Position numbers and translations under genes: made by a program. From an uncultured Faecalibacterium sp. (GTDB lineage Bacteria; Bacillota; Clostridia; Oscillospirales; Ruminococcaceae), in NCBI GenBank assembly GCA_934553285.1, contig CAKTFD010000063.1, forward strand, positions 1 through 13,115: a stretch of DNA of 13,115 nucleotides, in the 5' to 3' direction. Every line of letters starts with the position of its first letter. Position 1 is the first letter of the stretch. Below are positions 5,485 through 11,855 of this stretch, in pieces. The notes beneath the pieces are model-generated. The model searched no databases. It saw only the letters and a program-made list of their open reading frames with translations, and was not told the DNA's origin.

Positions 5485-6984
5485 TTACACCGCCTTTTCC
5501 GCTTTGGTAGAGGGCAGGATGGTCATTCTGCCATCCACGATGGCATCCACCAGCTCGTGCTCCCGGAAATACTCCAGCAGGATGTCCTGGCAGGAGGTAG
5601 CAACGCTGCGGGGCTTCTGGATGCTGCAAAGGGTATCGTAAGAGATGTTGAAAAAACTTTCGATGTTCTGGAAATGGTAGTTCTGCAGGCCAACGGTAAA
5701 CAGGGCGTCGTCGCTGATCTCCTTGCCCACCTCTTTGCCGCAGTAGGTAAAGTAATCAAAATCGCCTTTCTGCCGGTCGTACCGCAGGCGGAGGGTGGAG
5801 GGCAGCTGATAGAACTCGGTGTGCCCGGTGTAGGCTTCCTCACGCAGCATATAGCGCAGCATCTGCCGCAGCTGCCGCCCGGTCACCTTGAACATATGTA
5901 CCGCATCGTTATAGGGAAAACCCTCGATCAGGTCGCCGTAGGTAATGATGGGGCCGAGTTTTTGCGCCCGGATGCTGCCGGAGCCGATGAGCATTATATC
6001 CACCCCGAGGCTGCGGGTAAAAATATCGGCGAACAGGTTGCCCAGCTCGGTCTCCTGTGTCCGCTCCGGGTGGGTCAGCTCCCGGCGGAAGCGCCCTACG
6101 ATGTGGCTGTATTTTTGGTCCACCCGGTTGATAAAGTGCTCCAGCACTTCCTCCATGGCAGGGTTGCGGGGGCAGGTCTCTGCGGTGATGGGCACGATGC
6201 GCCAGGTGTAGGAGTCGATACAGTTGTTGTCGGTGTCCACAATGATGTCAAAGCGGCCGATCTGGTCGGTGCCGGTGCCCGCCTGCGCAATGACGATGCC
6301 GTTTTCCACCACCGCCTGCTGCATCAGGGTATGGCTGTGGCCGCCGATGATCAGGTCCACGCCCCAGACCGGGTCCAGCTGCCGCGCCAGATGGCGGTCC
6401 TCCTCGAAGCCGATATGGGTCAGCAGCACGGTAAAATCGATATCGATGCTGTTGTGTGCGTTGCAGATCTTGCCCACTTCGGCGGCAGCAGCGGCGGTAT
6501 CCACAAAGGAGCCTACCAGAGATTCGGATCTGGTCTGGTTGATAACATCCTGCGTGATGATGCCGATGAACAGGATATTCATCCCGTCCATCTGGAGGAT
6601 CTTGTACGGGGTGAACAGCCGGGTAGGGGTGTTTTTGATGTAAAGATTGGCGTTGATGATGGGGAAACGGGCGCATTTTTCGATAAAAAGCAGGTGTGCG
6701 ATGCCGTAATCCACCTCGTGGTTGCCGATGGTCACAACATCCGGCGCAAGGGCGTTCATGATCTCGATGGTGGAAAGCCCCTTGTATTCGGAATCAATGA
6801 CCGAACCACGGAACATATCGCCTGCAATGGCGTAGATGGTATTTGGCTCCTCCGCCCGGACTTTTTCAATATAGCCGGACAGCATGGAAACACCGCCCAC
6901 CAGCTTTTCGTCCACCTGCTCTGCGAGAAAATCCCCGTGTAGGTCGTTGGAATGGAGGATGGTGATCTTTTTGGTCTGTTTCAT
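5485..6984 (-). CDS. Metallophosphatase of the 5'-nucleotidase/UshA family, cytoplasmic
   Basis: A 499-residue two-domain phosphoesterase. The N-terminal calcineurin-like domain carries all metal ligands: SNDLHG (D14, H16), GDM (D56), GNHE (N88, H89), a later H190 and GGHSHT (H216, H218). The C-terminal 5'-nucleotidase domain (about 293-480) has TELGNLFAD, GSGSIR and TYGDLIEGFPYND, the substrate-site region. Relatives split nucleoside monophosphates, UDP-sugars or 2',3'-cyclic nucleotides. Most are secreted, but here no signal peptide precedes the first motif (only MKQTKKITIL), so the enzyme should act in the cytoplasm. The usual N-rich N.GGIR motif is changed to GSGSIR, so substrate choice may differ. 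GGGAGG lies 8 bases before the ATG. It is 32 bases downstream of the large lipoprotein gene and clearly part of the same operon. Confidence 0.9.
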   Translation of the reverse strand: MKQTKKITILHSNDLHGDFLAEQVDEKLVGGVSMLSGYIEKVRAEEPNTIYAIAGDMFRGSVIDSEYKGLSTIEIMNALAPDVVTIGNHEVDYGIAHLLFIEKCARFPIINANLYIKNTPTRLFTPYKILQMDGMNILFIGIITQDVINQTRSESLVGSFVDTAAAAAEVGKICNAHNSIDIDFTVLLTHIGFEEDRHLARQLDPVWGVDLIIGGHSHTLMQQAVVENGIVIAQAGTGTDQIGRFDIIVDTDNNCIDSYTWRIVPITAETCPRNPAMEEVLEHFINRVDQKYSHIVGRFRRELTHPERTQETELGNLFADIFTRSLGVDIMLIGSGSIRAQKLGPIITYGDLIEGFPYNDAVHMFKVTGRQLRQMLRYMLREEAYTGHTEFYQLPSTLRLRYDRQKGDFDYFTYCGKEVGKEISDDALFTVGLQNYHFQNIESFFNISYDTLCSIQKPRSVATSCQDILLEYFREHELVDAIVDGRMTILPSTKAEKAV

Positions 6985-7016
6985 GATGCATTCCTCCCGG
7001 TGTTAGGGTGTGCCGG

Positions 7017-8087
7017 TCAGCCCATGGCCTCCTGCCGCGCAAAGTAGACGGTGTTGACAAGGCTCATGTAGCTCTCCTGGCCCTCCAGATAACACTTGAG
7101 GGCAAGGGTGTCCTCGTCCTCCAGCGTGACTGCATAGCGGGAACCGTTCTCTCCGGTAAAGGTGGCGTACCATTCCTGATTGGAGCGGAAAGGTACCTCC
7201 GGGGTGCCTTCGTGGTAGAACAGGTCCGCTTCCTCGATGTTCAGCTCCGGGTAGGGGGTGATGTAGCTGGCGGTGAAGGGCAGCTGGTCGCCCTCGGTCT
7301 CGCCGTCCACGGGCAAAAAGCACATCCGGTCGGCTTCCGCCGGGTCGGTGTCAAAATAGCCCTCATCGGTGTCGCGGCTGGTTTCCAGCCAGTTGCCCTC
7401 CAGCGACCATGGGCTGGTGGTCTCCCAGCCGTCCCCATCCGGGTAGATGGTAAAATCGCACACGCCGTCTGTCTGCACCACATGGCCGTCCTCGCCGGAA
7501 AGGGAAGGACTCCAGGTCAGCTCTTCGCCCGCGCTGGTATACAGCTCGATCTCCGTGTTGGGGATGATATCGCTGATATTGCACAGCAGCAGGATGGGCT
7601 GGCCGTCCTCGCTGTAGTACAGCTGTTTGCCGCGCTTGAGCGGATCTTCAAGGTCGTCCGCCCAGGACTGCTCGTAGACGAAAAGGGTAGCTTTGGGGTC
7701 CTGAGGGAAGATGCAGTACAGCTCGCATCCGCCATCGGGTGCCACAACGCAGTGATCCTCCGGGATGTCATAGACAAAGCTCCACAGCTGCCGCAGATCC
7801 TGCTGGCTGTCCAGCACCTTCTGTACATCGGTGGTCATCTCGTAGGAGCCGCCCAGGTAGAGGACGCAGGCCTGGTTTCCGGCCTCACCGGCCAGCAGGC
7901 GCATATAGGCCACATCTTCGGGGGTATCGTAGGTCGTCTGCGGAGCGGAGGAAGCGGTCATGCCATCGCCGTCCAGCATGTTGTCGCGCACGGAGCCGGA
8001 CGCGCTGCTGCCGCTCTTGGACGACCCGCAGCCCGCAAGGCCGATGGCCAGCGCCAGAAGCGCTGCCAGAAGTTTCATCTTTTTCAT
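7017..8087 (-). CDS. Large lipoprotein of unknown function, paralogue of its upstream neighbour
   Basis: A 356-residue exported lipoprotein. Basic start MKKMK, hydrophobic core, lipobox LAGC with C20, then a Ser/Gly-rich spacer to about residue 50. Domain one (about 52-215) shares many blocks with the adjacent smaller lipoprotein: TTDVQKVLDS, VVAPDGGCELYCIF and DGQPILLLCN (161-170). The remainder (about 220-356) begins GNWLETSRDT and is rich in beta strands and tryptophan. It resembles the 'G.W.L..' start of lipocalin-like domains of gut Firmicutes, a weak analogy. Function is unknown; it would face the outside of the membrane. An AAAGGAG site precedes the ATG at 8087. The gap to the previous gene is 48 bases, the longest among the downstream genes of the operon. 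Confidence 0.85.
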   Translation of the reverse strand: MKKMKLLAALLALAIGLAGCGSSKSGSSASGSVRDNMLDGDGMTASSAPQTTYDTPEDVAYMRLLAGEAGNQACVLYLGGSYEMTTDVQKVLDSQQDLRQLWSFVYDIPEDHCVVAPDGGCELYCIFPQDPKATLFVYEQSWADDLEDPLKRGKQLYYSEDGQPILLLCNISDIIPNTEIELYTSAGEELTWSPSLSGEDGHVVQTDGVCDFTIYPDGDGWETTSPWSLEGNWLETSRDTDEGYFDTDPAEADRMCFLPVDGETEGDQLPFTASYITPYPELNIEEADLFYHEGTPEVPFRSNQEWYATFTGENGSRYAVTLEDEDTLALKCYLEGQESYMSLVNTVYFARQEAMG

Positions 8088-8135
8088 AGGTTCTCCTTTC
8101 TCGCACCCATAAGGTCGGGAGCGCTGTGATCGTGG

Positions 8136-8774
8136 TCAATGGTCAGCGATGGGCTCCGGGCTGGCAGAAAAGTCCACCACGCCCTCCGGCAGCACCGGCT
8201 GCCCGGTGCTGCCGGAAAGCTGCGGGTTCCAGTCCAGTGGGCGGCCGGTGCTGCAATAGACCACTGCCATGGTGTCGGGAGCATCCTTGCTGCCGTTGCA
8301 CAGCAGCAGAATGGGCTGGCCGTCCTGCTTGCAATAAAGCTCCCTGCCCGTCTGGTGCGGGTACTGAGGGGCCTGTTTTTCATAGACAAAAAGCGTATCC
8401 TCCCTGTGCACGGCAAAGATGCAGTACAGCTCGCACCCGCCGCCCGGCGCTACGACCCAGTGGTCTGCCGGGATATCCGCAACAAACTGCCACGGCTGTT
8501 CCTGCAAGCTGTCCAGCACGGCGTGCACATCGGTGGTGCGCTCCGGGACGCTGCCCAGATAGAGCACCCCGGCAAGGTCTCCGTCTTCCCCGGCCAGCTG
8601 CCGCATCGCGGCAAGCTGTTCCGGCTCAGCAGATTCGGCATCGAAAGCCGCTGTGCTGCTGCCCTGCCCGGCGCTGCCGGGGGCGGGGCGGATGGGGTCG
8701 CTGTCCACAGGGCCGCACCCTGCCAGACTGAAAGCCAGTGCAAGCAGCGCTGCAAAAGTTTTCATGGCTTTCAT
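8136..8774 (-). CDS. Short lipoprotein, paralogue of the following gene
   Basis: 212 residues. Lipobox LAGC with C20 at exactly the same position as in the next gene, preceded by MKAMKTFAALLALAFS. The mature part (about 45-200) aligns along its length with the first domain of the 356-residue lipoprotein: LAGE.G, VLYLG, TTDV..VLDS, VVAPGGGCELYCIF (107-120), TLFVYE, DGQPILLLCN (151-160). The second domain of the larger protein is absent; the frame ends at ASPEPIADH without it. The start is the ATG at 8774, 5 bases after AAAGGAG; an in-frame upstream start at 8819 would bury the signal peptide and was not used. It follows the DUF6935-like gene by 13 bases. Function is unknown. Confidence 0.85.
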   Translation of the reverse strand: MKAMKTFAALLALAFSLAGCGPVDSDPIRPAPGSAGQGSSTAAFDAESAEPEQLAAMRQLAGEDGDLAGVLYLGSVPERTTDVHAVLDSLQEQPWQFVADIPADHWVVAPGGGCELYCIFAVHREDTLFVYEKQAPQYPHQTGRELYCKQDGQPILLLCNGSKDAPDTMAVVYCSTGRPLDWNPQLSGSTGQPVLPEGVVDFSASPEPIADH

Positions 8775-8787
8775 ATCCGCTCCTTTC

Positions 8788-9333
8788 TTACGCCCAGGGG
8801 TCGGCAGATGCCGGGGCACGGATACCGGTCATCAGGGCCTGCTCCCACAAAAACCACTGGCCGCTGCCTTTGCGGCGCAGGGTGATGGGGCGGGGGCTAT
8901 CGGCCCCGCCGCAGGGGATGAACAGCTTGCAGTAATCTTCCTCGGCATCAGAGGTGTGATTGCTGCCCACCAGCAGGGTGAAGGGCTGGCGGGGGGTATA
9001 GCCGTTTTCCGGTGCGGCCCCCACAAAGTAGGAGAAGGGAATATAGCTCTTGCCATCCCGGAAGCGGTCGTTCAAAAAGGAGATGTCCTGCCCGTTCATG
9101 GGGCGGGGGCCGCGCAGCCAGTTGAGCATCTCCAGCCCGATGAATTTGTCGGCACCGTAGGCACACAGGGCGCAAACGGTGAGCGCGGCAGTCTTGAACG
9201 GTGTATCCAGGCTGGCCTCCGGCAGGGCCTGCATCTGGGCAAGGCTTTCCGGCAGAGCCTGAAAAGTAAAGGTCACAGTCTGGTTGCCGGAAACATTCGT
9301 GGCGGCCTGTTTCATCTTATCAAAAAGTCCCAT
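8788..9333 (-). CDS. DUF6935-like soluble protein of unknown function
   Basis: 181 residues, no signal peptide or membrane segment, so presumably cytoplasmic. The N-terminus MGLFDKMKQAATNVSG is amphipathic, as in proteins that settle on membranes. The rest has LPESLAQMQALPEASL, a helix pair around TAALTVCALCAYG, then the conserved-looking block NGQDISFLNDRF...YIPFSYFVGAAPENGYTP. The C-terminus GADSPRPITLRRKGSGQWFLWE...DPWA closes it. From memory this matches the family called DUF6935; no activity is known for it. The start is ATG 9333 with AAAGGAG 8 bases upstream; the longer frame back to 9387 overlaps the previous gene and lacks a ribosome site. It is 34 bases after the small membrane protein gene. 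Confidence 0.8.
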   Translation of the reverse strand: MGLFDKMKQAATNVSGNQTVTFTFQALPESLAQMQALPEASLDTPFKTAALTVCALCAYGADKFIGLEMLNWLRGPRPMNGQDISFLNDRFRDGKSYIPFSYFVGAAPENGYTPRQPFTLLVGSNHTSDAEEDYCKLFIPCGGADSPRPITLRRKGSGQWFLWEQALMTGIRAPASADPWA

Positions 9334-9367
9334 AAACAATGCTCCTTTCTGTTTCAGCTGTAAAGGT

Positions 9368-9799
9368 TCAGCCCCGGTTCGGGTCATAGCGGGGCACGGT
9401 CCGCTTGCGGACCACCTTTTGGTTCAGGTCCAGACTGAGGTTTGCAAAATAGCCGTTTTCAAAATACCACGCAATGTCTTTCGTATCCATGCCAACGCTG
9501 CTGCACAGCCATCGCAGGGGCACCTCCGGCCCGGAGTAGCTCTCCAACCGGTTGGCGATGGTCCTGGCATCATAACGGCGCTTTACGCTGCGGACGAACA
9601 GCGCAAGGGGCACAGCCCCCACCACGATCCAGAATACATAGCCTCCGATGAGGGAATAGTCCTTATCCTGCAAACTCAGACACAGGGTATACAGCCCGCC
9701 AACGGAGCAGAACACGCAGAAGGCAAGCCCCGCATTCCGCAGCCATTTGAGGACACGGGGGATCTCGCCACGGGCTTTTTCCGAAAGATAAGGGCGCAT
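9368..9799 (-). CDS. Two-helix membrane protein with a winged-helix-like C-terminal tail
   Basis: 143 residues. After a basic N-terminus there are two membrane segments (about 20-42 and 49-70), both ends predicted inside because of SVKRRYDAR after the second. The cytoplasmic tail (about 78-135) reads RTIANRLESYSG..VPLRWLCSSVGMDTKDIAWYFENGYFANLSLDL. This has the rhythm of small winged-helix modules in Firmicute membrane proteins (a helix-turn-helix with 'G.....V...L..MI..GYF'). It is not a family I can name. The start ATG 9799 is 7 bases after AAAGGAG; the longer frame to 9925 only mirrors the neighbour's Gly/Ser-rich tail. It sits 13 bases after the TPM gene, so it is probably co-translated with it and may belong to the same membrane complex. 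Confidence 0.78.
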   Translation of the reverse strand: MRPYLSEKARGEIPRVLKWLRNAGLAFCVFCSVGGLYTLCLSLQDKDYSLIGGYVFWIVVGAVPLALFVRSVKRRYDARTIANRLESYSGPEVPLRWLCSSVGMDTKDIAWYFENGYFANLSLDLNQKVVRKRTVPRYDPNRG

Positions 9800-9812
9800 A
9801 AGTGTGCTCCTT

Positions 9813-10661
9813 TCAGAACGAGCCTCCTCCGCCGCCGTGGGTGGTGCCGCTGGAGGAGGTATGGGTGGAGCTGCCGCCGGAATCACCGGAGTCGGTCTCC
9901 TTCGGCCGCTCGGTACGTTGCACATCCCGGTAGAGGAACAGATCCCGCTGGTTGGTCAGGTTCATGCTGCCCTCCCGCACATAGCTGGCGGCGTTCTCCT
10001 GAAACGCCACGCTGCGCAGCTGGCTTTTCATCACGCTGACAATGACCCCTGCCAGCACAAGGCCGATGCCCAGCGCAAGGAACAGGTACATAGGGGAAAG
10101 CGGCTCCCGGGGCAGGTTCTTAACGTCATAGGGGTGGCCTTCGCGGGCGGCGGTAACGTAATCATCCGTCCACTGGATAAAAGTGCGGAAGGCGGCGGCG
10201 TAATCGCCCTCGGCCATAAAGGGCCTCATCTGCTCACCAAGATACTGGATACCGGCATCCGTAAAGGCGGTAATGCCGTAGCCGCAGGTGGAGATATGCA
10301 ACTTGCGGTCGCCCTTGCTCACCAGCAGCAGCACGCCGTCCCGGTCTGCTCCGTAGCCGAACTGGCAGAAATCATAAAGATCGTCTGCATAGGCTTCCAT
10401 GCTGGTGTAGTCCACGCTTTCCAGCGATTCGATGGTGGCAATGGTCACATCAAAGTTCTGGCGGACGCTCAGTTCCTCCAGCGAGGCCTCCAGCTCGTTA
10501 TCCTCGTCCTCGGTCAGCAGATCGGCGCTGTCGTTCATGCGGTAGTACAGGTCGGCAAAGCCGCCCTCCACTGCAAAGGCAGGGACGGCCAGGGCCGCCA
10601 ACAGGGCCAGAGCTGCCAGCGCTGCAAAGAGGGAGCGCTGGCGGTTTGCAGTCTTTTTCAT
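9813..10661 (-). CDS. TPM-domain membrane protein (YdjH/YgcG-like)
   Basis: 282 residues, exported and membrane-anchored. Signal peptide 1-30 ending PAFA, then an extracytoplasmic TPM domain (about 40-175). It contains LLTEDEDNELEASLEELS, VTIATIESL and the characteristic FGYGADRDGVLLLVSKGDRKLHISTCGYG. One membrane helix follows at about 191-212 and a cytoplasmic tail ending in a Ser/Gly run with GGGGGSF, the hallmark of YgcG-type proteins. TPM domains have been tied to photosystem repair and acid-phosphatase activity in plants; the bacterial role is unsettled. In B. subtilis the similar YdjH pairs with YdjG, and here the YdjG-like gene lies immediately upstream by 14 bases. Start ATG 10661 with AAAGGAGG 8 bases before; the longer frame to 10757 was rejected. 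Confidence 0.88.
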   Translation of the reverse strand: MKKTANRQRSLFAALAALALLAALAVPAFAVEGGFADLYYRMNDSADLLTEDEDNELEASLEELSVRQNFDVTIATIESLESVDYTSMEAYADDLYDFCQFGYGADRDGVLLLVSKGDRKLHISTCGYGITAFTDAGIQYLGEQMRPFMAEGDYAAAFRTFIQWTDDYVTAAREGHPYDVKNLPREPLSPMYLFLALGIGLVLAGVIVSVMKSQLRSVAFQENAASYVREGSMNLTNQRDLFLYRDVQRTERPKETDSGDSGGSSTHTSSSGTTHGGGGGSF

Positions 10662-10675
10662 CGTTCGTCCCTCCT

Positions 10676-11767
10676 TTACAGGATCCGTGCCAGCCACAGC
10701 AGCCACATCACACCGTAGGATGCGGCGGAAAGAGCAGCCGTAAGCCCCAGCATCCACTTGCGGGCAGCGCTCTTATCCACAGGCAGGTCGCCCACAAATT
10801 TTCCGGTCTGTCCGTTCATGGCAAACAGGTAGTTCTCACCCCGCCAGCTGGTGCTCAGCAGCCAGACTGGGAGCAGCGCGTACTTTGCCTTGCCGCCGTG
10901 CAGCTGGATGCTGCTGTTTTCCACCTTGACCGAGTCGTAGCCGGAGACGGTCTGCTGGAACGTCTCCTCGGTGGAGCGGCGGATGCGCTTGTTGGCCCGC
11001 TCGATGCTTGTTTCGGCGTCCACATCGTATTTATCCGCCACATAGCCTGCCAGATAGGCAGTCTGGAAGGGTACGGCATCGCCCATGCTGAACGGCTCGA
11101 TGGATTCCATCAGGTCATCCTCGATCTTGGAGGAGCCGTCCACCGGCACCGCGTCAAAGCCGAGGGTGCCGTCCCGCTGGACGGAGTAGTAGTTGGTCTC
11201 AGTGTAGTCGTACTTGCTGTCCGACCAGCAGCGGATCTTTGTGGCAGTAAAGCGCAGCTGAGCATCGGCATCGCTGTCGAACAGCCAGAACGGTATGTAT
11301 ACGCCCTTGATCTCATCGATATGGTTCTGGCTGCGGAACACCTTGGGCAGCAGGGTCTTGCCCTTGAAATGCTCCTGCAATTTTGCCTTGGCAGCCTTTT
11401 TATCCAGCTTGAAGGGGATGATAAGGTCGGGCCGCAGCGCCCCGGCAAACTGGCCGGTAAGCACGATGGGGTTGCCGCAGAAGGGACAGGCAGAAGCCGC
11501 CATCGTGTCGTCGCCCACGATCTCGCCGCCGCAGCTCTTGCAGGCGTAGGTGTGCAGCCCGGCGGTCTCGCCCTCTGCCCAGCTGCCGCCGGGGGTGGCC
11601 CAATCCATCTCGCTGGGCTTTGTGTCTTTCAGTTCCTCATCGTAGCCCTTGAGTGCATCCACCTCAAACTCGGTGTCGCAGTAGGGGCATTTCATCTTCT
11701 GCGTGGCGCTGTCAAATTTGATGGCACCATCACAACAGGGGCACTTGTATTCCAGGATTCCTGCCAT
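10676..11767 (-). CDS. Zinc-ribbon membrane protein (YdjG-like; TFIIB-type zinc ribbons)
   Basis: 363 residues. Two zinc ribbons open the protein: C9/C12 with C27/C30 and C76/C79 with C94/C97. A large soluble region follows (about 100-335) with IIPFKLDKKAAKAKL, GVYIPFWLFD, FTATKIRCWSD and KYALLPVWLLST; it is well conserved among 'TFIIB-type zinc ribbon' proteins that automatic annotation sometimes calls PriA-like. There are no helicase motifs, so that name should not be used. A single hydrophobic helix (about 337-359) ends the chain, making it a tail-anchored cytoplasmic protein. B. subtilis YdjG has the same plan and forms a membrane pair with YdjH, whose counterpart is the next gene. AGGAGG is 7 bases before the ATG. 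It is separated from the SPFH gene by 88 bases containing a hairpin. Confidence 0.88.
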   Translation of the reverse strand: MAGILEYKCPCCDGAIKFDSATQKMKCPYCDTEFEVDALKGYDEELKDTKPSEMDWATPGGSWAEGETAGLHTYACKSCGGEIVGDDTMAASACPFCGNPIVLTGQFAGALRPDLIIPFKLDKKAAKAKLQEHFKGKTLLPKVFRSQNHIDEIKGVYIPFWLFDSDADAQLRFTATKIRCWSDSKYDYTETNYYSVQRDGTLGFDAVPVDGSSKIEDDLMESIEPFSMGDAVPFQTAYLAGYVADKYDVDAETSIERANKRIRRSTEETFQQTVSGYDSVKVENSSIQLHGGKAKYALLPVWLLSTSWRGENYLFAMNGQTGKFVGDLPVDKSAARKWMLGLTAALSAASYGVMWLLWLARIL

Positions 11768-11787
11768 AGTGTTTCCTCCTGTTCATG

Positions 11788-11811
11788 GGGGCCGGGGCTT
11801 ATCCCGGCCCC
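11788..11811 (-). promoter_or_regulatory. GC-rich hairpin between the SPFH and YdjG-like genes
   Basis: A 9-bp perfect stem GGGGCCGGG/CCCGGCCCC around a 6-base loop, 20 bases before the YdjG-like start codon. No T run follows on the minus strand, so it is not a classic terminator. It could slow or partly stop read-through, or protect an mRNA end after cleavage, changing the ratio of SPFH protein to the genes downstream. Confidence 0.5.
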
Positions 11812-11855
11812 GCTGTTCGGGTCAGATATTCTGTGCAGCGGCGGGTACGCCCGGC

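Noticed and set aside
5257..6942. 561-codon plus-strand open frame opposite the nucleotidase
   Set aside because: The minus strand holds every metal-binding motif of the phosphatase family; the plus frame has low-complexity composition and no ribosome site.
7008..8129. 373-codon plus-strand frame opposite the large lipoprotein, and similar ones at 8126-10039
   Set aside because: They are shadows of minus-strand genes that have signal peptides, lipoboxes and ribosome sites; the plus frames overlap one another and lack starts.
10676..11767. PriA helicase identity for the zinc-ribbon protein
   Set aside because: There are no Walker A/B or helicase motifs; only the cysteine pairs recall PriA, and the C-terminal membrane helix fits YdjG instead.
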